A DNA stretch of 22,810 nt, taken from contig NZBB01000040.1 of NCBI GenBank assembly GCA_002686295.1, positions 1 to 22,810 on the forward strand, given 5' to 3'. The notes beneath the pieces were generated by a model. That model was not told the DNA's origin. It did no database searches and saw only the letters and a list, made by a program, of their open reading frames with translations. Made by a program: the position numbers and the translations under genes. The stretch is from Candidatus Woesearchaeota archaeon (GTDB lineage: Archaea > Nanobdellota > Nanobdellia > Woesearchaeales > GCA-2686295). The first letter of the stretch is position 1. Each line of letters opens with the position of its first letter. Positions 1 to 7,381 of the stretch are shown one piece after another.

Positions 1-892
1 TATCATCTAAATCTTTGTTTAATCCATCTCTATAAACCTTAAACATCTGTATTATTTTCTTCTGCATTATCTGATTTCTTTTATTTTCAGCTTTTTTTTC
101 GAGTTCCAAAATTCCACTTATCCATTTTTGGAAAGCTTTCTTATTTCCTTGAACGCTTTTTTGAAACTTTACATCATCAATTGTTTTTATAGTTGCAAGC
201 AGTTGCTTCATCGACTTTATAAGCTTCTCATTATGATGAATTAAATATTCTTTTGACTTTTTCTTCAGAGATTTCTTTGGATGTGTAACTATTCTTTCGA
301 GTTCTTTCTGAATTAATAATTGTTCTCTCTCAACTTTTTTAAAATAATCATCAATAGCCTTGTTTACAGGTGAGCGTCTCTTTCCTTTAATTTTAACACC
401 TGTCATTCTCTCACCCATTTTTCTATGAGATTTTCTCTGTGGCATCTTAGAAACATCAATCTCTTCTTCAGATGAAATCTCTCCATGAATATGGTCTGCT
501 TTATGAACAGGAGTATCCCACCTAGGACTTTTTGATGTTGGCTCCTGATATTCTTCGACTATATCACCGTTATCCCACTTCTTCACATCAACAGCTTTTT
601 TCTCAATCTTTTCTTCTTTTGAAGGAATATTATACTTTGCTCTGACATCTTCAAGATTTAATTTTTTCTCAGCTTCACCTATTGGTTGTTCAACTGACTT
701 ACCAACTGTCTCAGTTTCTTTTTTCTTGAAAACTTTCGAGAAAAAACCTTCTTTTTTCTCAGATTCAACAGCAGGAATTTCTTTAACTAACTCTTTTTCT
801 ATAGGTTTATCTTTAGATTCTTTAAACTCCTTATCAGATTTTTCACTTAAGAATTTAGGTGGTGGTGGTGGTGCAAAATCTAAATCAACCAT
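1..892 (-). CDS. Unknown charged protein, 3' end outside window
   Basis: I do not recognise this protein. The minus-strand frame opens at an ATG ending at 892 and stays open for 297 codons to the left edge, so the C-terminus is missing. The start is supported by a purine-rich Shine-Dalgarno complement at 898-904 (5 bases from the ATG) and a TATA-like box at about 932-940. The N-terminus has a five-proline run at residues 8-12. A charged Lys/Glu linker follows with a basic aromatic patch (FFSKVFKKK, about residues 49-57). The middle (about 105-160) is rich in Trp, His and acidic residues. From about residue 180 the chain looks helical and strongly charged, possibly a coiled coil. No signal peptide or membrane segment is visible. 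FtsY in this window carries a similar basic aromatic patch, which may mean membrane-surface contact, but that is only an inference. Confidence 0.8.
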   Translation of the reverse strand, partial: MVDLDFAPPPPPKFLSEKSDKEFKESKDKPIEKELVKEIPAVESEKKEGFFSKVFKKKETETVGKSVEQPIGEAEKKLNLEDVRAKYNIPSKEEKIEKKAVDVKKWDNGDIVEEYQEPTSKSPRWDTPVHKADHIHGEISSEEEIDVSKMPQRKSHRKMGERMTGVKIKGKRRSPVNKAIDDYFKKVEREQLLIQKELERIVTHPKKSLKKKSKEYLIHHNEKLIKSMKQLLATIKTIDDVKFQKSVQGNKKAFQKWISGILELEKKAENKRNQIMQKKIIQMFKVYRDGLNKDLDD

Positions 893-897
893 TAGTT

Positions 898-942
898 CTC
901 CCTCTTTTTTACTAATTTATACTAATCACTAATATAAATACC
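898..942 (-). promoter_or_regulatory. TATA box and Shine-Dalgarno of the gene at 1-892
   Basis: On the minus strand an AT-rich TATA-like element (complement of 932-940) lies about 25 bases before a predicted transcription start near 910. It is followed by GAGGGAG (complement of 898-904) 5 bases before the ATG. The gene therefore probably has a short leader with a real ribosome binding site. The neighbouring gene on the plus strand looks leaderless. Confidence 0.5.
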
Positions 943-980
943 TTTCGTTTTCAAGAAGTATTTTTCGTAAAGCAACAAAA

Positions 981-988
981 TATTTAAA
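981..988 (+). promoter_or_regulatory. TATA box of a leaderless gene
   Basis: TATTTAAA is centred about 27 bases before the ATG at 1012. This is the spacing expected when archaeal transcription starts at or very near the start codon. No Shine-Dalgarno sequence precedes the ATG. Confidence 0.45.
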
Positions 989-1011
989 CTCTTTTAACAA
1001 AAGATGTTTTA

Positions 1012-1368
1012 ATGAAAAAACAAAAAGAAGATTTATCAGGAATTAACGACTATATTCTTAGATTAGCTATTAGAATAGCTGATTTGGAAAAAGATTCAAA
1101 AACAATTATAAAAAACTGCGACCAAATAGATAAATCATTTCATAGAACTGCTTCAAATCTTAAAACAGAAATAGCTCATTTCAGAGAGAATGTTTCAAAA
1201 ACTAATAAAGTTGTGAACAATTACAAGAAAATAATAGCAAATATGATTAAAGATTTTAAAGGTGTTGGAAAACAAGAAAGATTTATCCGACTAAAAGACA
1301 AGATTGATGAATGGGCTCCTGAAACTTTCATAACAAAAGAAGAACTTAAGAAGAGTTTTCAGCGTTAA
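1012..1368 (+). CDS. Small coiled-coil protein of unknown function
   Basis: This 118-residue protein is not one I recognise. It is almost entirely predicted helix with heptad-like spacing of Ile, Leu and Val through residues 10-90 and many Lys/Asn/Glu residues, so a coiled coil or helical bundle is likely. There is no signal peptide, membrane span or cysteine pair; the one cysteine (about residue 37) stands alone. The ATG is chosen because a TATA-like box sits about 27 bases upstream, which fits leaderless expression. It is transcribed away from the unknown gene on its left. Its last 23 bases overlap the 3' end of the convergent DUF1385 gene, so the two transcripts would be complementary at their ends. 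It could be a scaffold or adaptor, but nothing in the sequence says so. Confidence 0.7.
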   Translation: MKKQKEDLSGINDYILRLAIRIADLEKDSKTIIKNCDQIDKSFHRTASNLKTEIAHFRENVSKTNKVVNNYKKIIANMIKDFKGVGKQERFIRLKDKIDEWAPETFITKEELKKSFQR

Positions 1369-2221
1369 AAGCGGCTTTCAATGATTCAATTGCTACTTCT
1401 ATCTGATCATCAGAAGGTTTACTGGTTGTTATTTTCTGCAACATCATACCAGGCCAAGCAATTATTTTGAATAAAATTTTGTCATAATGTTTTCCTGACA
1501 ATTTTAATAGTTCATAAGATACACCTGCAATTACCGGCAAAAGTATTATTCTATAAACATACTTTAACATTAAACTAGCTTCAAAAGGTATGAACATGTA
1601 AAAAATTATGCTCGTGAATAACACTAAAAGCAAGAATTCAGTTCCACATCTGGGATGTAATGTTTTGAATGTTTTAACATTTTTTACAGTTAGCTTTTTC
1701 TTTGATTCATAACAATGAACACTCATATGCTCTGCTCCATGATATTCAAACAATCTTTTGACATCATCCATGAAAGACAATGCAACCAAGTAAAGAACAA
1801 AGATGAATATTTTTATAATCCCGTCAAAGATGTTAAACCAAAAATTACTCAACCCAAGATTTTTACTTAGAACATTTGCTAAAAGCAAAGGAACAAATTT
1901 GAATATCAGCAAAGCTACAACTATAGATGTTATCACTGTGAAAGCCAGTTCTTTTGCAGTTAACTCCTCTTTTTCTTCGCCTGATTCATTAGCAGAGTAG
2001 ATAAGAGCTTTCATTCCAACTATAACTGTTTCAAACAAAGTTATAACTCCCCTTATAAAAAGAAACCCAAAGAATTTATTTTTCTTTGTATATGAAACAT
2101 ATTTCTCTGTTTTAACAGATATTTTATTATCTGGTTTTCTTACAGCAACAGCATAGTGATTCGGAGAGCGGATTAAAACACCTTCAATAACTGCCTGCCC
2201 TCCTAAAGTAATTTTATCCAT
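1346..2221 (-). CDS. DUF1385 family integral membrane protein
   Basis: The 291-residue product matches the DUF1385 (YqhQ-like) family. The N-terminus has the family signature GGQAVIEGVLIRSP (residues 7-20). A middle motif YHGAEH (160-165) is followed by HPRCGTEF (189-196); the histidines, Glu and Cys here are the likely metal-binding set from which the family is called putatively metal-dependent. Several hydrophobic segments (about 50-70, 92-115, 130-150, 195-235) suggest four or more membrane spans. The biochemical function of the family is not established to my knowledge, and it is better known from bacteria. The start ATG follows a TATA-like box (complement of about 2246-2254) by a spacing that gives a leader of only a few bases. 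The 3' end overlaps the convergent coiled-coil gene by 23 bases. The family call is firm; the role is open. Confidence 0.88.
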   Translation of the reverse strand: MDKITLGGQAVIEGVLIRSPNHYAVAVRKPDNKISVKTEKYVSYTKKNKFFGFLFIRGVITLFETVIVGMKALIYSANESGEEKEELTAKELAFTVITSIVVALLIFKFVPLLLANVLSKNLGLSNFWFNIFDGIIKIFIFVLYLVALSFMDDVKRLFEYHGAEHMSVHCYESKKKLTVKNVKTFKTLHPRCGTEFLLLVLFTSIIFYMFIPFEASLMLKYVYRIILLPVIAGVSYELLKLSGKHYDKILFKIIAWPGMMLQKITTSKPSDDQIEVAIESLKAAFNAENSS

Positions 2222-2267
2222 AAAGAGAAGAGAATTAAGCTTTGCTATAAAAATTTTTAGAAATCTT

Positions 2268-2282
2268 TTTATACTATAAAAC
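2268..2282 (+). promoter_or_regulatory. TATA region of the transketolase operon
   Basis: Two overlapping TATA-like elements (about 2268-2275 and 2274-2282) lie in the 75-base gap between the divergent DUF1385 and transketolase genes. The first is about 25 bases before the ATG at 2297, consistent with a leaderless mRNA for both transketolase subunits. Confidence 0.45.
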
Positions 2283-2296
2283 TAAGAGTTTTAATA

Positions 2297-3124
2297 ATGA
2301 AAAAATTAAAGCTTATAGCAAACACTCTCAGACAGGACATCATAAGAATGATTTCTGAAGCAGAATCTGGTCATCCGGCAGGTGCTCTTGGAATGGCAGA
2401 TATCTTTGCGGCTTTATACTTTAAAGTTTTAAATCAGAATCCAAAAAATCCAACTTGGCCTGATAGAGATAAATTGGTTCTTTCAAATGGACATATTTGT
2501 GCTGTTCGTTATGCAGCTATGGCTAGAACAGGATATTTTCCTGTGAATGAGTTGAAAACTTTCAGAAAGATTAACTCAAAGATTCAAGGACACCCAAGCT
2601 ATGTTGACATGCCGAGTCTTGAATCAAGTTCCGGCTCTTTGGGACATGGTTTAAGTATTGCAGTAGGAATGACCTTAGCTGAAAAACTAGATAAAAAGAA
2701 AAATTTTGTTTTCTGTGTTATATCTGATGGGGACTTAAATGAAGGTAGCACATGGGAAGCTGTTAATGCAGCCAATAAATACTGTTTGGATAATTTAATT
2801 GTTATTGTTGACCGAAACTATATTCAGATAAGTGGTAACACAGAAAAAATCTGGCCTCTTAAACCATTGGATAAGAAATTTAAATCTTATAATTGGCAGA
2901 CAATAAAAATCAACGGCAACAACATAAAACAAATACTTGAAGCATTAAGCAAGGCTAAAAAAGCCAATAAACCAGTGGTAATAATTGCCAAAACAACTCC
3001 TGGTAAAGGAGTTTCTTACATGGAAAATAATTACAAATGGCACGGTAAACCACCAAACAAAGAGCAGGCAGAGAAAGCTCTTAAAGAACTAATGAAAGAG
3101 TACAGAAAAATAAAAAATGGATGA
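2297..3124 (+). CDS. Transketolase, N-terminal (TPP-binding) subunit
   Basis: This subunit forms the first half of a split transketolase, which moves two-carbon ketol units between pentose, triose, tetrose and hexose phosphates. At 275 residues it covers the pyrophosphate-binding domain of full-length enzymes. Visible motifs are SGHPAGALG (24-32; His26), SNGHI (63-67; His66), SLGHGLS (114-120; His117) and the thiamine diphosphate/Mg site SDGDLNEG (143-150) ending in VDRN (171-174). The first Gly of the usual GDG is Ser here, while the Asp and Asn ligands are kept. The gene overlaps the C-terminal subunit by 8 bases, so the two are probably translated together and assemble as a heterotetramer. 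The pentose-phosphate enzymes rpiB and rpe follow. In an archaeon the likely job is making ribose 5-phosphate and erythrose 4-phosphate without the oxidative branch. Confidence 0.95.
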   Translation: MKKLKLIANTLRQDIIRMISEAESGHPAGALGMADIFAALYFKVLNQNPKNPTWPDRDKLVLSNGHICAVRYAAMARTGYFPVNELKTFRKINSKIQGHPSYVDMPSLESSSGSLGHGLSIAVGMTLAEKLDKKKNFVFCVISDGDLNEGSTWEAVNAANKYCLDNLIVIVDRNYIQISGNTEKIWPLKPLDKKFKSYNWQTIKINGNNIKQILEALSKAKKANKPVVIIAKTTPGKGVSYMENNYKWHGKPPNKEQAEKALKELMKEYRKIKNG

Positions 3125-4055
3125 AAAAAAAGCTACAAGGCAGGCATACGGTGAAGCATTAGCTGAGCTTGGAAAAGATAAAAACATAGTTGTTTTAAGT
3201 GCAGACTTAACTGACAGCACTAAAACAAACCTTTTTGCAGACAAGTTCCCTGACAGATTTTTTCAATGTGGAGTAGCAGAGCAAAATATGGTAGGGATGG
3301 CTGCGGGATTAGCATTATCAGGCAAAACTCCTTTTATTTCAACATTCGCAGCATTTGTTCCTAACAGGACATTAGATCAAATAAGAATAAGTGTTTGTTA
3401 TAATAATGCGAATGTAAAATTTGGTATAACACACGCAGGTTTAAGTGTAGGAAAAGATGGAGCAACACATCAAGCACTTGAAGATATTGCTATTATGAGA
3501 TCACTTCCAAATATGAGAGTTGTTGTTCCATGCGATTATGAAGAAACAAAGAAAGCTGTAAAAGAATCTGCTAAGATTAAAGGACCTATATATTTGAGGC
3601 TTGGAAGAAGTAAAACACCAATGATTACCGATAAAAAAAGCTTTTTCAAGATTGGAAAAGCCAATATTCTAAAAAAAGGCTCTGACGTAACAATAATTGC
3701 TTGTGGAATAATGGTTCATAAAGCTTTAACTGCTGCAGAAGAACTTTCAAAGCAAGGGATTAAAGCAGAAGTCATAAACGCTCATACAATAAAGCCTTTG
3801 GATAAAAAAATAATAATAGATTCAGCTAAGAAAACATCTGCGATAGTAACAGCTGAAGAGCATCAGGCAAATGGAGGATTAGGAAGTGCAATTTCTGAAT
3901 TGCTTGCAAAAAAGCATCCAACACCAATAGAATTTGTTGCTGTTAATGATTCTTTTGGAGAATCTGGTATGGCAGAAGAACTGTTGAAAAAATATCATCT
4001 GACAAAAAAAGACATAATACTTGCCGCAAAAAAAGTTTTCAAGAGGAAGTCTTAG
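3117..4055 (+). CDS. Transketolase, C-terminal subunit
   Basis: This 312-residue protein supplies the pyrimidine-binding and C-terminal domains of transketolase. The catalytic glutamate that activates thiamine diphosphate is in CGVAEQNMVG (Glu55). The conserved stretch GITHAGLSVGKDGATHQ (103-119) and the ALEDIAIMRSLPNM region (120-133) are typical of the pyrimidine domain. A Rossmann-like C-terminal domain begins near residue 175 (VTIIACG). The ATG lies inside the end of the N-terminal subunit gene (8-base overlap), which supports translational coupling. The last 17 bases overlap the convergent rpiB gene. Related proteins include 1-deoxyxylulose-5-phosphate synthase and pyruvate dehydrogenase beta subunits, but the paired N-terminal subunit and the pentose-phosphate neighbours favour transketolase. 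Confidence 0.95.
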   Translation: MDEKKATRQAYGEALAELGKDKNIVVLSADLTDSTKTNLFADKFPDRFFQCGVAEQNMVGMAAGLALSGKTPFISTFAAFVPNRTLDQIRISVCYNNANVKFGITHAGLSVGKDGATHQALEDIAIMRSLPNMRVVVPCDYEETKKAVKESAKIKGPIYLRLGRSKTPMITDKKSFFKIGKANILKKGSDVTIIACGIMVHKALTAAEELSKQGIKAEVINAHTIKPLDKKIIIDSAKKTSAIVTAEEHQANGGLGSAISELLAKKHPTPIEFVAVNDSFGESGMAEELLKKYHLTKKDIILAAKKVFKRKS

Positions 4056-4503
4056 AGTATTTTTCTTCAATTCTTTTAATCTTGTTAAGTCTTGCTTGGT
4101 GTTTTCCACTTCCACCTTCAAAATGCGTAAAAAACCATGATTTTATCATTGATAAATCACAATCCTTGCACCACCATCCTGAAAGCACCAGTATGTTTGC
4201 ATCATTATGCCTTCTGCTTAAATCTAATTGGTCAGAATTAGATACAAGTGCAGCTCTCACACCAGGAACTTTGTTTGCTACAATGCTCATACCAATACCG
4301 CTTCCGCAGATAAGTATTCCTCTTCCATTTTTTTCTTCAACTATTTTTTCAGCCACAAGCAAAGCTACATCAGGGTAGTCATCACCCTCTTTGTAGTTGG
4401 GTGTTAAGTCTTCAAATTTGATATTTCCAAAAGACAGAGTTTGTTTTATTTCCTCTTTTAGTTTAAAGCCTGCATGATCTGCCCCCAAGTAAATTTTTAC
4501 CAT
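4039..4503 (-). CDS. rpiB: Ribose-5-phosphate isomerase B
   Basis: RpiB interconverts ribose 5-phosphate and ribulose 5-phosphate. The 154-residue length fits the family. The family motifs are present: GADHAG (7-12; Asp9, His10), LICGSGIGMS (64-73; catalytic Cys66), GVRAAL (81-86) and SRRHNDANIL (96-105; His99). Two details are unusual: the residue after Cys66-Gly is Ser rather than the common Thr, and the phosphate-binding GGRH motif reads GGSGKH (130-135), a two-residue insertion with Lys in place of Arg. A WCKDC pair of cysteines (111-115) is also uncommon. RpiB is mostly a bacterial enzyme; many archaea use RpiA. A GGTGAG ribosome binding site lies just before the ATG. The 3' end overlaps the convergent transketolase gene by 17 bases, and rpe is divergent. 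Confidence 0.93.
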   Translation of the reverse strand: MVKIYLGADHAGFKLKEEIKQTLSFGNIKFEDLTPNYKEGDDYPDVALLVAEKIVEEKNGRGILICGSGIGMSIVANKVPGVRAALVSNSDQLDLSRRHNDANILVLSGWWCKDCDLSMIKSWFFTHFEGGSGKHQARLNKIKRIEEKYSKTSS

Positions 4504-4620
4504 TTTCTCACCATTTATTCAATAATTGTTTTTAAAATATAAAAATGTTGTTAAAAATCAATACAAATTCACAGAAATCATTAAATATAAGCTAAATATT
4601 AGTATTTATTAGTATTCAAA

Positions 4621-5229
4621 ATGATAAAAATATCTGCATCAATAATGGCTAATGGTTTTTCTCAGAAATCTGTTGACCTTGCACAGTCTGCTGATAGCAT
4701 CCACATAGATGTAATGGACGGAAAATTTGTTGAGAATAGAATTATTAGTGCTGAAGAAGTTGCAAAACTTAAAAGCAACATTCCAAAAGAAGTTCATTTA
4801 ATGGTTTTAGAACCTGAGAATTACATAGAAGATTTTGCTAAAGCAGGTGTTGAAAGGATATCTTTTCATATAGAAACAGCTTATAATCCTGAAAAAGTCA
4901 TTAGTTTGATGGAATTTCATGAATTAGAAACAGGAATTGCTATAAGCCCTGAAACGGATGTTGATGACATACTCAAATACCTTGATTCTGTTGATTTTGT
5001 TGTTGTTATGAGTGTTCATCCTGGTAAAAGCGGACAAGTTTTTATTGAAAAATCTCTTGAAAAGATTAGGTTAATAAGAAGCTCTTTTCCTCTAATAGAT
5101 ATAGAAGTTGATGGTGGGATTAATGTTAAAACAGCAAAGTTAGCTATTGAAGCTGGTGCCAACATTCTTGTTTCTGGAAGTTTTATTTATTCTGGAAATC
5201 CTGATGAGAATATTGGAGAGCTAAGATAG
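4621..5229 (+). CDS. rpe: Ribulose-phosphate 3-epimerase
   Basis: Rpe interconverts ribulose 5-phosphate and xylulose 5-phosphate in a TIM barrel. The metal-binding and catalytic positions are conserved: HIDVMDG (28-34; His28, Asp30), VHLMV (58-62; His59) and VDGGI (163-167; Asp164). The flexible loop motif appears as MSVHPGKSGQ (130-139) and the phosphate-binding strand as LVSGSFIY (183-190). At 202 residues it is slightly shorter than the usual 215-225. The N-terminal strand reads SASIMA instead of the common PSILSAD. It is divergent from rpiB across 117 bases that carry AT-rich promoter-like sequence; a TATA-like element at about 4592-4600 would start transcription at the ATG. With transketolase and RpiB next door this completes a pentose-phosphate interconversion set apart from transaldolase, which is not in the window. 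Confidence 0.93.
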   Translation: MIKISASIMANGFSQKSVDLAQSADSIHIDVMDGKFVENRIISAEEVAKLKSNIPKEVHLMVLEPENYIEDFAKAGVERISFHIETAYNPEKVISLMEFHELETGIAISPETDVDDILKYLDSVDFVVVMSVHPGKSGQVFIEKSLEKIRLIRSSFPLIDIEVDGGINVKTAKLAIEAGANILVSGSFIYSGNPDENIGELR

Positions 5230-5245
5230 CCTTTCCCAACTCTCC

Positions 5246-5710
5246 TTATTTCTGACCGTAATAGAATATTTCGTCGACCTTCACATCTTCTGGTGTGAAG
5301 TGACCTTGTTTTTCGTAATATGGTTTTTCAGTTGATTTGTTTTCTTTTTGTAAAGACTCTTTTTTTAGTTCTTTCTGTTGTATTTCTTCTTTTTGAACTT
5401 GTTGTTTTTGTCCTATGGTTGCTAATTGTACCAATATTCCATCTTTCAAATATTTTATTTGATCTTGCAAAAAGCTTATTTCCTTATGTAATCCAATTAT
5501 TTTTTCATCAGTCATTCCTCTGTATCTTTTGAAGCTGTTTGATAAGTCTTTTAACATATTTTCTTCTTCAAATATTTTGTTTTCTTGCTGGTCTTTTGAT
5601 AATAAAATTTCTTTTGCTCCATTAATTGATTCATTTGAAGAATTATAAAATCCGAAGTTTTTCAATTCTTGAGACATCCCGTTTATTCTTTGTATTGCAT
5701 CAACATCCAT
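5246..5710 (-). CDS. Unknown coiled-coil protein
   Basis: I do not recognise this 154-residue protein. The start is the ATG ending at 5710; a TTG two codons upstream is possible, but the TATA-like box (complement of about 5741-5755) predicts transcription starting near 5721, close to this ATG. The N-terminal third is mixed and contains RINGMSQELKNFGFY (about 7-21). A long charged helix with heptad-like hydrophobics follows (about 60-125), very rich in Gln, Lys and Glu, so a coiled coil is likely. A short conserved-looking C-terminal tail ends in DEIFYYGQK. No signal peptide or membrane span is visible. It converges with rpe, 16 bases away, and lies downstream of alaX on the same strand. The short tail after a coiled coil is reminiscent of a peptide that docks on a partner, which is speculation. 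Confidence 0.75.
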   Translation of the reverse strand: MDVDAIQRINGMSQELKNFGFYNSSNESINGAKEILLSKDQQENKIFEEENMLKDLSNSFKRYRGMTDEKIIGLHKEISFLQDQIKYLKDGILVQLATIGQKQQVQKEEIQQKELKKESLQKENKSTEKPYYEKQGHFTPEDVKVDEIFYYGQK

Positions 5711-5781
5711 TTTCAATCCTGTATAAACTTAGAAAGTACTTCTATATAAATTTTTCTATACTAGAGTACTATTTATGTATA

Positions 5782-6492
5782 TTACTTCGTTAGTTTAAAA
5801 TAAATGCGTCTATTATTTTTACCTTTGTTATCAACCTTAACTAATTCAAGCATTCCAATCTCTGAAGTTTTCTTAACATGTGTTCCACCATCTGCTTGAG
5901 TATCAAAATCACCTATCTTAACAATCCGCAAATTATCAATGCTAGGAGGAAGTGCACAAGCAAGTTTAACAACAGAAGGCAGCTTCATAGCTTCAGCTCT
6001 TGGAAGATAAAAACTCTTTACATCCAAATCACTATTTATAATATCATTAGCTTTATCCAAATAATCAGACAATTTAGTTCTATCAAAATTTTCCATGTTA
6101 AAATCAATCCTGCTTCTATCCAAACCAAGTTGGTTTCCTGTAATTAATGCTCCCGTGTCATTATGTACAACCGAACTCAAAATATGAGCTGCAGTATGCA
6201 TTCTCATAAGAGTATAACGTCTATCCCAGTCAATAAAGCAATTAACAGAATCTCCAATCTTAAGTCCCACAACATCAACCTCGTGACTTATATTTCCAGA
6301 AAACTTACCAACAAATACTACTTTGAACTCATCATCACCACGCTTAATAACGCCTTCATCCCATGGTTGACCACCTGAATTAGGATAAAAAGCAGACTTA
6401 TCTAAAACTACAAATTTGCCTTTATCAACATTCTTAACAGTTGCATTGAACTCCTTCAAATATGAATCTTCCAGATATAAAACATCATTCAT
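5782..6492 (-). CDS. alaX: AlaX-type alanyl-tRNA editing protein
   Basis: AlaX proteins hydrolyse mischarged Ser- or Gly-tRNA(Ala) in trans, backing up the editing domain of alanyl-tRNA synthetase. The 236-residue product has the medium (AlaX-M) layout: an N-terminal beta-barrel with the SGGQP motif (39-43) and an editing domain with HTAAH (99-103) and DGGTH (201-205). His99, His103 and His205 are zinc ligands in the family. The usual Cys of CGGTH is Asp201 here; I recall this as a known variant among AlaX proteins. I chose the ATG at 6492 over an upstream TTG because GGTGAT lies 6 bases before it and a TATA-like box (complement of about 6525-6533) predicts transcription from about 6502. It is divergent from the eS19 operon. 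Confidence 0.93.
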   Translation of the reverse strand: MNDVLYLEDSYLKEFNATVKNVDKGKFVVLDKSAFYPNSGGQPWDEGVIKRGDDEFKVVFVGKFSGNISHEVDVVGLKIGDSVNCFIDWDRRYTLMRMHTAAHILSSVVHNDTGALITGNQLGLDRSRIDFNMENFDRTKLSDYLDKANDIINSDLDVKSFYLPRAEAMKLPSVVKLACALPPSIDNLRIVKIGDFDTQADGGTHVKKTSEIGMLELVKVDNKGKNNRRIYFKLTK

Positions 6493-6545
6493 AAAAATCA
6501 CCAAAAAAACAGATTGAAAAGAAGTATATAATTCTTTCCAAAAAG

Positions 6546-6553
6546 TTTATAAA
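6546..6553 (+). promoter_or_regulatory. TATA box of the eS19-eL39-eL31 operon
   Basis: TTTATAAA lies about 70 bases before the eS19 ATG, so transcription should start near 6575 and leave a leader of about 45 bases. That is unusually long for this window, where most first genes look leaderless. The leader contains a two-codon ATG-GTT-TAG at 6574-6582 and no strong Shine-Dalgarno sequence. Confidence 0.5.
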
Positions 6554-6620
6554 CCGACAATTATTTCAAATTCATGGTTTAGAGGTTCTAAGTAAATAGT
6601 TAGAGAGATAGGTATAAAAA

Positions 6621-7202
6621 ATGGTATTTAAAGTTTCACAACAAGAACTAATAAAAACAACAGCTTTAGAGCTGAAGAAGGAAATACATATGCCTAGCTG
6701 GGCTCCTTTTGTAAAAACAGGCATGCACAAAGAAAGACCTCCAACAAACTCTGACTGGTGGTATATAAGAGCTGCATCTGTATTAAGAAAAGTTCATTTA
6801 CTTGGACCTATAGGAGTTTCAAAACTAAGAACAAAATATGGCGGTAAGAAAAATCGAGGTGTAAAACCTGGAAAATTCTATAAATCATCAGGCAATATCA
6901 TAAGAAAAATACTGCAACAGTTAGAAGAGGCAAAATTAATAAAACAGGATATTGCAGACAAACACAAAGGCAGAGTAACAACCTCAAAAGGAATATCATT
7001 ATTATTTTCAACAGCAAAAAAGATAGAAAAACCAAACCCTAAAAATAAAACTATTCCAAAAGTAAAAGAAGAAACAAATTCTATTGAAAAAGCTAAAACA
7101 AAAGATAAAACTATAGAAAAAAAAGAAGAAACACCAAAAGAAGAAACTAAAGAAAAAATTGAAGCAAAAACTAAAAAAGAAGAAAAAACAAGTAAAAAAT
7201 AG
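6621..7202 (+). CDS. rps19e: Ribosomal protein eS19 with Lys/Glu-rich C-terminal tail
   Basis: eS19 is a small-subunit protein found in archaea and eukaryotes that takes part in 40S/30S head maturation. Residues 1-134 match the family: MPSWAPFVKTG (24-34), ERPPTNSDWWYIRAASVLRK (38-57), GPIGVSKLRTKYGG (62-75) and the winged-helix end GRVTTSKGISLL (117-128). After residue 134 there is a tail of about 59 residues made almost only of Lys, Glu, Thr, Pro, Ile and Ala. Archaeal eS19 is normally about 150 residues, so the 193 here is long because of the tail. It is the first gene of an operon with eL39 (3-base gap) and eL31. In many archaea the next gene is a PDCD5 homologue; none is present here. 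Confidence 0.96.
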   Translation: MVFKVSQQELIKTTALELKKEIHMPSWAPFVKTGMHKERPPTNSDWWYIRAASVLRKVHLLGPIGVSKLRTKYGGKKNRGVKPGKFYKSSGNIIRKILQQLEEAKLIKQDIADKHKGRVTTSKGISLLFSTAKKIEKPNPKNKTIPKVKEETNSIEKAKTKDKTIEKKEETPKEETKEKIEAKTKKEEKTSKK

Positions 7203-7205
7203 AAA

Positions 7206-7379
7206 ATGGCAAGATTCATTCACTTAAGTAGAAAATTAAGATTAGCAAAGAAAGGCAGGCAAGTACGTTGGGCACCCTATTGGACTGTTCCAAAGATATA
7301 TGGTGCAGGAAGAAGAATACATCCAGGAAGGCATACGAGAGTCAAAAGACATTGGAGAAGAACAAAAACTAAAGCTTAA
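7206..7379 (+). CDS. rpl39e: Ribosomal protein eL39
   Basis: This 57-residue gene sits exactly between eS19 and eL31, with gaps of 3 and 2 bases. The product is a small, very basic protein that lies in the peptide exit tunnel of the large subunit. Family hallmarks are the N-terminal basic helix KLRLAKKGRQ (10-19), the tryptophan/proline segment RWAPYWTVP (21-29) and the C-terminal basic block ending in RVKRHWRRTKTKA (45-57). It is a few residues longer than the usual 51, with the extra residues around IYGAGRRIHPGRHT. The neighbours match the conserved archaeal order eL39-eL31. Confidence 0.93.
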   Translation: MARFIHLSRKLRLAKKGRQVRWAPYWTVPKIYGAGRRIHPGRHTRVKRHWRRTKTKA

Positions 7380-7381
7380 AA

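Noticed and set aside
5878..6378. Plus-strand frames opposite alaX
   Set aside because: AlaX motifs are complete on the minus strand; these frames show no family features.
5782..6492. Asp in place of Cys in the AlaX zinc motif as a sign of an inactive enzyme
   Set aside because: The three histidines are intact, and I recall Asp at this position in other AlaX proteins, so loss of function is not indicated.
6878..7223. Two Phe/Ser-rich minus-strand frames opposite eS19
   Set aside because: They mirror the Lys/Glu-rich tail of eS19 and have no independent support.
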